From CAYQZD01 sp964421875 (GTDB lineage: Bacteria; Electryoneota; Tariuqbacteria; Tariuqbacterales; Tariuqbacteraceae): DNA of 46,409 bases. A program made the translations under genes and the position numbers. Under the pieces are notes generated by a model, which ran no database searches, was not told the origin of the DNA, and worked only from the letters and a program-made list of their open reading frames with translations. The DNA lies in NCBI GenBank assembly GCA_964421875.1, contig CAYQZD010000015.1:1-46409 (forward strand), given 5' to 3'. Shown here in pieces: positions 1-7,235 of this stretch (position 1 is the stretch's first letter; each line of letters opens with the position of its first letter).

Positions 1-1
1 T

Positions 2-169
2 CTCCTATCAGCAAAGACAGTAAATGGAAAAGATATCAAAGATATAGCAAAACAAGGAAAAGTAAAAAATGAAGATGCAATTAGGTCAACTGATAATCCT
101 TATTACGAAGAAGGTGGAATAGCGGGGTTATTCTGTGGAAAAAGCGCTCAGCGGGGAAACTGCACTTGA
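2..169 (+). other. partial open frame running in from the window edge
   Basis: A frame open from the first base ends at TGA 167-169 and encodes about 55 residues, including NPYYEEGGIAG. It overlaps the start of the sigma-54 activator in a different frame. It shows no receiver-domain acidic pair, so it is not the missing N-terminus of that gene. It may be the end of an unrelated upstream gene, or chimeric sequence at a contig edge. The family was not recognised. Confidence 0.25.
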
Positions 170-1412
170 CTTGATAAATGCAGGGAAGGAAATCAATCTG
201 GCTATTGTCGACCTTACTCTTCCGGGAATTAACGGATTAGAGTTGTTTGAAAGGATTAGAACAAAACATCCAGAAATCTCTGTTATTATTTTGACCGCTA
301 CAGGCGGAGTTGAACATGCGGTGAAGGCGATTAAGATGGGGGCGGTCGACTATCTGGAAAAATCCACTAATCCCGAAACGCTTCTTTTGGTAATAAAGAA
401 AGAATACGAATGCAGGAAATTGCATCTAATGAATATGGAATTAACGGAAGGGTTGGATAGAAAAACAAGGGAGTATATCGAAAAGTATCAACTGGTTGGC
501 GATTCAGAACCGATGAAAAGCCTTAGGCATGAGATAATCAAGACTGCAAAACATAATGTATCGCTATTAATCACTGGAGAGTCGGGCACAGGTAAAGAAA
601 ATACGGCTCATTTAATCCATTATTACAGCGATAAACGCCATAGGCCTATGATGAAGGTGAATTGTGCCGCTCTATCCCCGGATCTTATAGAGAGCGAACT
701 CTTTGGTCATGTCAAGGGAGCTTTTACCGGCGCAATCTACGACAAAGCAGGACGAATTGAATCAGCTAACGGCGGAACCTTGTTTTTAGATGAAGTCGGC
801 GACATACCCCTTCGTTTTCAAATTAAACTCTTGCGGGTTCTTCAGTCTAAGGAATTTGAGCGGGTCGGTTCTGCCAAAACAATGAAATCGGAGTTCAGGT
901 TGATTACAGCGACCAATCGAGATTTGATGGAAAAAATCGAACAAGGGAAGTTCAGGATGGAACTTTATTATCGCATAAATGTGAAGGAAATAAAAATTCC
1001 ACCTTTGCGAGAGCACATTGAGGATATGCCATTGCTACTAAAGCATTTACTAATTAAGTTCTCTGAGAAACACAACATTTACATCGAGAAATTCTCTGAT
1101 TCCGCGATAAATGAGCTAATGTCGCATAATTGGCCAGGTAATGTCAGGGAATTGGAAAATGTGGTCGAATGTGCAGTGGTGAATTCTCAAGATGCTGTTA
1201 TTGAATTAGAGGATTTACTTAATTTATCGAACTATAACGGCAATGGTATGGTTCAAAAGTATCCTCCCACTATGAACTTAGCTGAAAACGAGAAAAGAAT
1301 TATCGAAGCAAGCTTGAGTAAAACGAGGAACAACAGAACTAAAGCAGCAAAGATGCTGGGTATCAGCAGAACCACTTTAATCAGCAAGATTAGAAGATTG
1401 GCGTTAGATTGA
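135..1412 (+). CDS. NtrC-family sigma-54 response regulator with N-terminally truncated receiver
   Basis: Activates sigma-54 RNA polymerase by ATP hydrolysis after phosphorylation of a receiver domain. The receiver is recognisable from about 4 codons upstream of the GTG start (RGYSVEKALSG) and keeps the phosphoacceptor Asp26 (AIVDLTLPG), Thr54 and Lys76. The first beta strand with the Mg-binding acidic pair, about 25 residues, is absent, and a TAG at 120-122 closes the frame. The central AAA+ domain has Walker A GESGTGKE (148-155), GAFTGA (195-200) and Walker B LFLDE. A Fis-type helix-turn-helix lies at the C-terminus (TKAAKMLGISRTTL). A sigma-54 promoter lies 144 bp downstream, suggesting it controls the next gene. 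The truncation may be real or an artefact of the contig edge. The family is certain; the true start is not. Confidence 0.9.
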   Translation: MEKALSGETALDLINAGKEINLAIVDLTLPGINGLELFERIRTKHPEISVIILTATGGVEHAVKAIKMGAVDYLEKSTNPETLLLVIKKEYECRKLHLMNMELTEGLDRKTREYIEKYQLVGDSEPMKSLRHEIIKTAKHNVSLLITGESGTGKENTAHLIHYYSDKRHRPMMKVNCAALSPDLIESELFGHVKGAFTGAIYDKAGRIESANGGTLFLDEVGDIPLRFQIKLLRVLQSKEFERVGSAKTMKSEFRLITATNRDLMEKIEQGKFRMELYYRINVKEIKIPPLREHIEDMPLLLKHLLIKFSEKHNIYIEKFSDSAINELMSHNWPGNVRELENVVECAVVNSQDAVIELEDLLNLSNYNGNGMVQKYPPTMNLAENEKRIIEASLSKTRNNRTKAAKMLGISRTTLISKIRRLALD

Positions 1413-1555
1413 TGTCGACTTTTATACTGAAGTTGTTTAAAACTCGACTTTAATTAGCAGAATGTGTGGCTGTTTTCTAATCATAATCACCCTCGTATTC
1501 CAATATATTAATTATAATCAACTGTTTAATCGCAAGGTTAAGCAGTTTTTGTTTC

Positions 1556-1571
1556 GGGCACAGGTATTGCG
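1556..1571 (+). promoter_or_regulatory. sigma-54 (-24/-12) promoter
   Basis: GGGCACAGGTATTGCG matches the sigma-54 consensus TGGCAC-N5-TTGC at the GGCAC block, with GG and GC at the correct spacing. Only the first base of the core and the base after TTGC differ. Transcription would start near 1582 and read into the 1686 gene. The gene immediately upstream encodes a sigma-54 activator, which supports the call. Confidence 0.75.
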
Positions 1572-1590
1572 TTATAAATAAATAGAATTG

Positions 1591-1635
1591 CCGGATTGCC
1601 TCCACCCTTTGGGAGGTGGGGGTGGAGGCGTCCGG
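1591..1635 (+). promoter_or_regulatory. GC-rich 5'-leader hairpin
   Basis: GCCTCCACCC pairs perfectly with GGGTGGAGGC, and an outer CCGGA/TCCGG stem extends it with two unpaired T on the left and one G on the right. It begins about 10 nt after the predicted sigma-54 start site. The loop contains an SD-like GGGAGG, while the real ribosome binding site is about 40 nt further on. An A run, not a T run, follows, so this is not a plus-strand terminator. It is a candidate RNA stability or translation control element. Confidence 0.5.
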
Positions 1636-1685
1636 AAAAAAAATCATCGCAGAACTTTAAACCAGTGAATAGAAAGGGAGATAAG

Positions 1686-2072
1686 ATGAAATCTAATGAT
1701 GAAAGAATCCTGATGGTAAATATGGAAGATGTTCATTCTGAAGTGATGTTGGATTTTCTTAATAAATGGGGATTTTCGGTTTATAAAAAGTCCATTCAGG
1801 ATATCCTATCGCACAACTTAAATAATTCAAAACCATCAAAGATAGTAATTCAGCTTATAGAATTTTCTTTAAAAGAATCCGATTGTCTTCACAGGCTTAA
1901 AAAGACATACCCTTTAGTTCCGATTCTTGCCACTTCTCCTATCACATCATTAAAAAGAATAATCTGGCTTCTGAGAAATGGAGTATGCGATTATATTATT
2001 CAACCTTATGACCCATATGAGATTAGAAGGCAGTTACAAAATATTTATTGTCCAAGTACTATGGTAGTCTAG
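1686..2072 (+). CDS. degenerate (pseudo-)receiver domain protein
   Basis: A 128-residue single-domain protein with the CheY-like pattern: ILMV strand, KIVIQLIEF strand, VPILATSP and CDYIIQPYDP. The phosphorylation residues are gone. The acidic pair is N12-M13 (followed by E14), the phosphoacceptor position is L57 or I58, and the conserved Lys is Q106; T83 remains. It should therefore not be phosphorylated in the usual way and may act as a protein-interaction module. ATG 1686 was chosen over an upstream in-frame start because AAAGGGAG lies 5 nt before it and the receiver fold begins there. It follows a sigma-54 promoter and the sigma-54 activator gene, and a terminator closes the unit. The receiver relationship is inferred from the pattern and is fairly firm. 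Confidence 0.7.
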   Translation: MKSNDERILMVNMEDVHSEVMLDFLNKWGFSVYKKSIQDILSHNLNNSKPSKIVIQLIEFSLKESDCLHRLKKTYPLVPILATSPITSLKRIIWLLRNGVCDYIIQPYDPYEIRRQLQNIYCPSTMVV

Positions 2073-2084
2073 AATTAGGACTGA

Positions 2085-2104
2085 TTGAATCTTCTAAGAT
2101 TCAA
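2085..2104. repeat. perfect 9-bp inverted repeat after the pseudo-receiver gene
   Basis: TTGAATCTT and AAGATTCAA flank a 2-nt spacer, 12 nt after the stop codon of the degenerate-receiver gene. No immediate T run follows, so it is more likely an RNA 3'-end stabiliser or a protein-binding palindrome than a terminator. Confidence 0.4.
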
Positions 2105-2241
2105 TATTCTTGAATTTTTAAATCGGTTAATCACACCAACCATATATTATCCAATCTATGTCCTCAAGACCAGTCAGAAAAATGGAACTAAAGATGCTGT
2201 AAGGATTTCATGGTTAGTAGATGTCGTAAAGCGCATATAAA

Positions 2242-2278
2242 AAAGACTCACGATTTGCATCGTAAGTCTTTGTTTTTT
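2242..2278 (+). terminator. Rho-independent terminator
   Basis: AAGACT/AGTCTT and ACGAT/ATCGT stem halves with one C-A mismatch and a 4-nt loop, followed by TGTTTTTT. It ends the sigma-54 regulator/pseudo-receiver unit and lies back-to-back with the 3' end of tRNA-Val on the other strand. Confidence 0.85.
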
Positions 2279-2281
2279 AAG

Positions 2282-2356
2282 TGGGCGATACAAGAGTTGA
2301 ACTTGTGACCTCCTGCTTGTAAGGCAGGCGCTCTAAACCAGCTGAGCTAATCGCCC
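2282..2356 (-). tRNA. tRNA-Val (UAC)
   Basis: On the minus strand the sequence folds as a 75-nt tRNA: acceptor GGGCGAT/ATCGCCC, D-arm with AGCTCAGCTGG, anticodon loop CTTACAA (anticodon TAC, valine) and T-loop GTTCAACTC. No CCA is encoded after discriminator A. Confidence 0.93.
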
Positions 2357-2429
2357 CCGCGATTTACTTAGGGCGCTCCTATCGCCGGGAGCGGATAAAT
2401 GAACGCCCTCAGTCATTACACCGGATTAT

Positions 2430-4103
2430 CTAACGAATCGTTCCCTCATACTTCGCGCTATATTGCCGGACTTTGGTGTGTTCCAAGGTGTAATCCGGCA
2501 GCAGCATTGGCGCGATGCGGTCGGTCTCTACTCCCGCGGCTTCTATCTCCTGATGGTATTTCCGCACATGCTCCAGCGACAGCGCGCCCTCTTGAGCCTG
2601 GTTCAAGGCGTACTTTGCCGCGTTGCCGCCGGAAATCCGTCCAAAGACCATAATGTCCAGCAGGGAATTTCCCATCAGGCGGTTTTCGCCGTGAATCCCG
2701 CCGCCGACTTCGCCGGCGACGTAGAATCCCGGTATCCGGGTAGCGCCGTCGGACTGGAATTCCAGTCCGCCGTTCTGGTAATGAAGCGTGGGGTAAATCA
2801 GCATCGGTTCCTTGCCGATGTCGATGTCGAACCGTTCATAGAGCTTATGCTTGCCGGGGAACTCTTTCTTCACATACCCTTCGCCGAACATTTCGTCCAA
2901 CATCGGGCTGTCCAGCCACACGCCGAACTTGCCGGTGGGAGTGGGAACTCCAAGCATCCGGTCCACGCATTCGCGGATGATGCAAGCCGCTTCCACATCG
3001 CGGGGCTCGCGCTCGAAAACGAACTGCGCCCCCTCCACATTCACTAAATTGGCTCCGGCGCCGCGGAATTTCTCCGTGATGAGGATGCCTTCAGCCTGTT
3101 CCGGGAAAATCACGCCGGTCGGGTGATACTGCACCGTGTGCAGGAAACAGACCGGCACTCCCGCCCGGTAAGCCATCACAATGCCGTCGGCAGTCGCGCC
3201 GTAGTGGTTGGTGGTCATAAAATTCTGTATATGCAGCCGTCCGCTGCCGCCGGTGGCCATCACCACCGCTTTGGCTTTAACCAGAATGTATTCGGCGGTT
3301 TCCATATTGTAGAGCATCGCCCCGGCGCAGTGCCCTTTGTCGTTCAGCAGCAGTTCCACCGCCGGCGAAAACTCTATCACCGTAATGTCTTCCGCCCGAT
3401 TGCGGGCTTCATCGCGCACCGTGCGCATCATCTCCGCGCCGGTAATGTCCGCCGCGTAATGCATCCGCTTGCGTGAGGTGCCTCCGCCGTGCATCGTCAT
3501 CAAGGTACCGTCTTCGTATTTGGAAAAATTGCATCCCAGACTGAGCAGCCAGCGGATGACGTCAGGAGCTTCGGTTGTCAGTGTACTCACAAGCTCAGGT
3601 TTGTTGGTGAAGTGGCCCCCGCCGATGACGTCCAAATAGTGATAGTAAGGCGAATCCTTCCACCCTTTAGTGGAAGCCTGAATTCCGCCCTCAGCCATCA
3701 TAGTGTTGGCGTCGCCGTGGCGGAGTTTGGTGGAGATAATCACCTTTGCGCCCTGCTCCTGCGCCAGCAGCGCCGCCGCTGTTCCGGCTCCCCCCCCACC
3801 GATGACCAGCACGTCGGTTTCGTAATCCGGTTTCGCAAGATCCACCTGGTCGGGATTAACCCGGCTTCTCGCCTCCAAAAGATCCACCATCTCATGGCAA
3901 ATGCGGTAACCTTTGTTAGGGCCTATCTTGATTTCACGCCGGCCTTCCTCTTTGATGTCAGGGTGAAAATTCATCAATACTTCGTGGCGCTCATCAAGGT
4001 TGAGAGCGGGGAATTCCTCGGCTTTCTCTTTGCGCTTGATGCGTTCGGAGCGGGTGGCTTCAACCTTCTTCATCAGTTCCTTCAATCCTTCAGGATATGG
4101 CAT
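2430..4103 (-). CDS. FrdA/SdhA-like FAD-binding fumarate reductase/succinate dehydrogenase flavoprotein
   Basis: Flavin subunit that would interconvert fumarate and succinate. The dinucleotide motif VIGGGGAG lies at 100-107, HPTG (active site) at 327-330, TEKFRGAGA holds the active-site Arg347, and the C-terminal flavin motif is GNSLLD. In the AEGG segment, the position of the His that carries covalent FAD in SdhA is Asn133 (ANTMMAEGG). The flavin is probably non-covalent, as in aspartate oxidase and thiol:fumarate reductases. A roughly 90-residue N-terminal extension precedes the FAD fold. ATG 4103 has GAGG 5 nt upstream. It is the last gene of a minus-strand set with FrdB-, HdrB- and HdrC-like genes, which argues against L-aspartate oxidase. 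The substrate is inferred. Confidence 0.85.
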   Translation of the reverse strand: MPYPEGLKELMKKVEATRSERIKRKEKAEEFPALNLDERHEVLMNFHPDIKEEGRREIKIGPNKGYRICHEMVDLLEARSRVNPDQVDLAKPDYETDVLVIGGGGAGTAAALLAQEQGAKVIISTKLRHGDANTMMAEGGIQASTKGWKDSPYYHYLDVIGGGHFTNKPELVSTLTTEAPDVIRWLLSLGCNFSKYEDGTLMTMHGGGTSRKRMHYAADITGAEMMRTVRDEARNRAEDITVIEFSPAVELLLNDKGHCAGAMLYNMETAEYILVKAKAVVMATGGSGRLHIQNFMTTNHYGATADGIVMAYRAGVPVCFLHTVQYHPTGVIFPEQAEGILITEKFRGAGANLVNVEGAQFVFEREPRDVEAACIIRECVDRMLGVPTPTGKFGVWLDSPMLDEMFGEGYVKKEFPGKHKLYERFDIDIGKEPMLIYPTLHYQNGGLEFQSDGATRIPGFYVAGEVGGGIHGENRLMGNSLLDIMVFGRISGGNAAKYALNQAQEGALSLEHVRKYHQEIEAAGVETDRIAPMLLPDYTLEHTKVRQYSAKYEGTIR

Positions 4104-4169
4104 TCCAAACCTCTTTATTGGAAATTATGAAAAATTGCGGTTTTTTAACGAAGTTCTTTCCTCGTCAGT

Positions 4170-4976
4170 TCACTTAAGTAACGCGTAATCGCTGTCAGGC
4201 ATCCATTCTTTATCGGAAGTGTGCGGCTCCATCTGCCGCTCGTTGTAGAGCTTTATCAACTTATCGATTTTCGCGCCCGCCGCTTCTTTGTTGAACGGGT
4301 CGATGGTTCCCAATTCCATCAGTTCCTTGAGAAAATTATCATAGAAACCGGATTTGATGGCTTCGACCTGCTGGTCGCAATGCTCGCTGGGAGGCGCCAA
4401 AAACCTGCCTCTTAAACGTCGTACCATTTGCGCGATATGATACTGCGCCATCTCCGCCATACAGCGGGAAGCGCAGAGCCCGCACTGGATGCAGTCGAAA
4501 GAGATTTCGGCGGCTTTCTCCAGATTGCCCTGCTTGATAGCGGACACATAGTCCATTACCGGGATGTCCATCGGACATACTTTGGAGCAGGCGTTGCAGG
4601 CCAGACAGCGGAACAGTTCGGGATAGGCGGCGTAAACCTCCTCCGCCTCGCCCTTCATTTCATCCCAGTTATAGACCGCGCGATTGGCGGGGAAAAACGG
4701 TATCTGCGTCAGATACATCTCCGGTTCCACTACCGTCTGGCAAGCCAGTCCCACTCTGATATGGTAGTCGCCCGGCTTGCGGTAAACCGTTCCGCAGGCG
4801 CCGCACACTCCACCGCGGCATCCCGCGCCCCGGATGAACTTGTAGCCCGCGTATTCCATCGCCTTCATTATGGTGAGGGATTCCGGCACCATATATTTCT
4901 TCCCCATAATGAATACAGGGATGAGATTAACTTCGATTGTCGGAGCCTTTTCTGCTTGGGCTGACTTTTCGCTCAT
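4170..4976 (-). CDS. FrdB/SdhB-like iron-sulfur subunit
   Basis: Electron-transfer subunit linking the flavoprotein to the HdrB/C-like proteins. It has an N-terminal plant-type [2Fe-2S] domain (C53, C58, C61, C79; GCRGGVCGACG) and two C-terminal clusters, C124-C127-C130-C134 and C162-C165-C168-C172. The second is a full four-Cys set, whereas classical SdhB uses one [4Fe-4S] and one [3Fe-4S] plus extra cysteines. At 268 residues it is of normal length, with a 100-residue tail after the last cluster. ATG 4976 has AAGGA 6 nt upstream. The gap to the flavoprotein gene is 66 bp. Confidence 0.87.
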   Translation of the reverse strand: MSEKSAQAEKAPTIEVNLIPVFIMGKKYMVPESLTIMKAMEYAGYKFIRGAGCRGGVCGACGTVYRKPGDYHIRVGLACQTVVEPEMYLTQIPFFPANRAVYNWDEMKGEAEEVYAAYPELFRCLACNACSKVCPMDIPVMDYVSAIKQGNLEKAAEISFDCIQCGLCASRCMAEMAQYHIAQMVRRLRGRFLAPPSEHCDQQVEAIKSGFYDNFLKELMELGTIDPFNKEAAGAKIDKLIKLYNERQMEPHTSDKEWMPDSDYALLK

Positions 4977-5035
4977 TCCATATCCTTAGTTTATTGTTTT
5001 TATAGTTTGTGTTGATTCTATTTCGCTATTGTAGG

Positions 5036-5051
5036 GTGGGTTTTAACCCAC
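5036..5051. repeat. GTGGGTT/AACCCAC hairpin repeat
   Basis: GTGGGTTTTAACCCAC lies in the 88-bp gap between the frdB-like and hdrB-like genes. Related hairpins occur at 38373-38390 and 40502-40520, making this a small dispersed family. Inside an operon it could act as a stability or processing site. Confidence 0.5.
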
Positions 5052-5064
5052 TATAACTCCTAAA

Positions 5065-5949
5065 TTACACCTGTGCCAGCAGCCCTTTCTCTTGAAGCAG
5101 TTTCTCCGGCGCGCCGGAATTCATTCTGAAATCGCAGTCTTTGGAGTCCAATCCTAACGCTACCGCCAAAAGCTGTGTGAAATAGAACACCGGCAGCGGC
5201 TGTAGTCTCTCGCGAACCTTCAGAACATCCGGCTGGCGGCGCGCCAGGTTGTATTCACACAGGGGGCAGGAGAGCGCCAGCGCTTCGGCGCCATGGCTTT
5301 CCGCCGATTCGAGCACTGTTACGGCGGAACGCGCGCCCGCTTCGGGATTGGATATCATCTGGTAAGAGCCGCAGCATTCCGAAGCCGCAGGGTATTCCAC
5401 ATACTCCCCACCCAAAGCTTGAATAAAATCCCGGAAAACCACCGGTGAAACCGCCGGGTCTATGGTCACTTCTTTGGGCCGGGTCAGGGTACAGCCATAG
5501 TAGGGGGCCAACTTCAAGCCGTTCAGGGGTTTTTTCACTGCTTGGCGCAGGCGTTCCCAGCCGATTTCGTCCCGGAGGAAATTCAGCAGATGCAGGACTT
5601 CAACCTCGCCTGCGTAATCGGCTTCCTCTTCCATAAAGTTGTTGATAGCATCTCGCTTTTCGGGGTCATTTCGCATCAGCAGGTTCGCCCGGGCCAGGGT
5701 GTTGTAGCACATCGAGCAGAGTACCACTACCCGGTCGAATCCCTGTTCCTGGGCGCGGATAAGGTCCCGCACGGGAGCTAAGATATGCACCAGGTCGTCG
5801 TCGGAAAGCGAATAGACCGCTCCGCAGCAGTTCCAGCGGTCAAGCTCGACCAACTCCACCCCCAATTCCTTCATTGCGCTTACTGCGGGTTTTTCCAAGT
5901 TGGACGCTTTGGTTTTTAGTGTACAGCCGGGATAATATCCTATCTTCAT
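5065..5949 (-). CDS. HdrB-like heterodisulfide reductase subunit B (two CCG domains)
   Basis: Has two complete cysteine-rich CCG domains: C9, C41-C42, C78, C81 and C153, C192-C193, C228, C231. Each set can hold a non-cubane [4Fe-4S] cluster of the kind that cleaves disulfides in HdrB, or contacts quinone or thiol in SdhE and TfrB. At 294 residues it matches HdrB. It lies between hdrC-like and frdB-like genes on the same strand, so it probably serves as the electron entry or exit site of a fumarate reductase/succinate dehydrogenase complex. No hdrA is present here. The electron donor (thiol, quinol or other) cannot be read from the sequence. Confidence 0.88.
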   Translation of the reverse strand: MKIGYYPGCTLKTKASNLEKPAVSAMKELGVELVELDRWNCCGAVYSLSDDDLVHILAPVRDLIRAQEQGFDRVVVLCSMCYNTLARANLLMRNDPEKRDAINNFMEEEADYAGEVEVLHLLNFLRDEIGWERLRQAVKKPLNGLKLAPYYGCTLTRPKEVTIDPAVSPVVFRDFIQALGGEYVEYPAASECCGSYQMISNPEAGARSAVTVLESAESHGAEALALSCPLCEYNLARRQPDVLKVRERLQPLPVFYFTQLLAVALGLDSKDCDFRMNSGAPEKLLQEKGLLAQV

Positions 5950-6032
5950 TAAATTTTAAGCCTTTATGTTGAGATTCAGCTTTATTCGCGAGTATTTATA
6001 TATAACGACATTACAATATGTTAAGCGATATT

Positions 6033-6129
6033 TGTCATTGCGAATCAGCCGTACGGATGATGAAGCAATCGGGTGGTATATTACCTTTAGTTCCCCGATT
6101 GCTTCGTCGCTGCGCGCCTCGCAATGACA
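6033..6129. repeat. TGTCATTGCGA long inverted repeat, copy 1
   Basis: Exact 11-bp ends TGTCATTGCGA and TCGCAATGACA bound a 97-bp element. A second internal pair around GAAGCAATCGGG and CCCCGATTGCTTC can extend the hairpin. It lies in the gap between the hdrC-like and hdrB-like genes. Related copies are at 6677-6762 and 26046-26138, with a half copy at 38397-38423. It is a small, non-coding, MITE- or REP-like element. Confidence 0.8.
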
Positions 6130-6194
6130 GCGATAATATTGCTACGATAATATAAAAGCATTACTCTGATAACAATCTCTATTAACTATCCTTC

Positions 6195-6602
6195 TTACGC
6201 TGTATGCTTGCGGAAACAGCTCACCAGGGCGATTTGCGGGCATTCCTCCACCGTTTCCTTTTCGATTTCGAAGGGTTCGACGTAGTTTTGATTCACCCTC
6301 AAGGTGATTTGGCGGATAGCTTCCATTACGCGGGTGAGGTCGATACCGCGGGGGCAGCGAGCCATACACTGGTGGCAGGAGGCGCAGAGCCAGGTGGTCT
6401 TGCAGGCTTGGACCCGTTCCCGCTGGCCGAAAATTGTGTTGAGGATAACTTCTCGGGGGGTGAGGTCTAGCAGTTCCTTCATCGGGCAGGAGCCGGAGCA
6501 GGTTCCGCACTGCATACATTTACTCACCGGCTGCCCGCTGATTTCCTCCACCTTACGTAAAAATTCCAGGTCCACAGTCTTATCGGAGATGGTCAAAGGC
6601 AT
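6195..6602 (-). CDS. HdrC-like [4Fe-4S] protein
   Basis: Small ferredoxin-type subunit of 135 residues with two clusters, C29-C32-C35-C39 (CMQCGTCSGSCP) and C73-C76-C79-C83 (CASCHQCMARCP), in the HdrC arrangement. It would pass electrons between HdrB-like and FrdB-like partners. It is first in the minus-strand operon, and AGAGGTG lies just before the ATG at 6602. A 245-bp gap with a repeat separates it from the hdrB-like gene, long for one operon, although the shared strand and functional fit support co-expression. Confidence 0.85.
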   Translation of the reverse strand: MPLTISDKTVDLEFLRKVEEISGQPVSKCMQCGTCSGSCPMKELLDLTPREVILNTIFGQRERVQACKTTWLCASCHQCMARCPRGIDLTRVMEAIRQITLRVNQNYVEPFEIEKETVEECPQIALVSCFRKHTA

Positions 6603-7235
6603 TATGCACCTCTAAGGTTCGATATTAGCGAAAAAACAATTGATGTGCTACTGGGGCTACTCAGCTTGTCCAAGAATGTCATTGCGAGGACGCCGCAGGC
6701 AGACGAGCAATCTTTATTCCTCCATTAAGCAATAGGATTGCTTCGCTTTGCTCGCAATGACAGCGATTGTTTTTCTTATTGTTAGACAAACTAACCGCAC
6801 TTTACAGCAGTGTATTCTAATTGTCGCAGAGTGCAGGGACTCTTTGACACAAAGAAATTCGTCCATGGAGAGATGTTAATAAAATATTAATATAATCAAA
6901 ACAGGGAAATTATTCAAGTGAAACTTTTATCAAAGTCATAAAAAAACGGTTCCACTCTGTTTTGTTTGGATAAATCCTTACAAGAAGGTTTTTATCGCGA
7001 CCTTGCACAACACAGCCTCAGTCAGGTCTCCGCTTCGCTAAAGACCTGACTGAACAAGGAACGATTCTACATTATACCCATACAATTTGGCGAAAAGCTT
7101 AATCATTCGTCGTTGACAGCTTTTTCGCTTAAGCAGTGTACATATTTGATTATTACTGCATTAATTTTTACCTTTTCGACAATAGAGGTCGCAAAAACGG
7201 GCAGGTTTTTATCCGTAATTTAAATTTCTAATAAT
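6603..7235. other. intergenic region between divergent redox operon and tilS
   Basis: No gene recognised. It contains repeat copy 6677-6762, a hairpin-like GCAGAGTGCAGGGACTCT block (6823-6849) related to one at 44337-44364, and a strong inverted repeat CAGTCAGGTCT/AGACCTGACTG (about 7019-7052). A TTGACA hexamer at 7113-7118 has no good -10 box at 16-18 nt, so no promoter is called. Confidence 0.5.
6677..6762. repeat. TGTCATTGCGA inverted repeat, copy 2
   Basis: Ends TGTCATTGCGAG and CTCGCAATGACA, perfect over 12 bp, with internal GAGCAATC and GGATTGCTTCGC. Same family as 6033-6129 and 26046-26138. Confidence 0.8.

Larger units (their letters stand above)
1413..1685. other. intergenic leader region with sigma-54 promoter and hairpin
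   Basis: This gap is A+T-rich except for one GC-rich hairpin. It holds the sigma-54 promoter (1556-1571), the leader hairpin (1591-1635) and the ribosome binding site AAAGGGAG (1673-1680) of the degenerate-receiver gene. Confidence 0.6.

Noticed and set aside
2085..2239. about 50-codon frame ending KNGTKDAVRISWLVDVVKRI
   Set aside because: It looks like a possible gene tail, but has no start with a ribosome binding site and no recognised family; left as an unproven remnant.
2430..4103. flavoprotein as L-aspartate oxidase (NadB)
   Set aside because: The FrdB-, HdrB- and HdrC-like neighbours and the HPTG active site favour a fumarate/succinate enzyme, though the non-covalent flavin site is shared with NadB.
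2430..6602. in-frame UGA selenocysteine in the redox operon
   Set aside because: All four genes end in TAG or TAA or have complete cysteine motifs without an internal TGA; no Sec codon is needed to explain them.
7113..7141. TTGACA hexamer upstream of tilS as a promoter
   Set aside because: No acceptable -10 box at 16-18 nt; the best candidate (TACATA) is 20 nt away.
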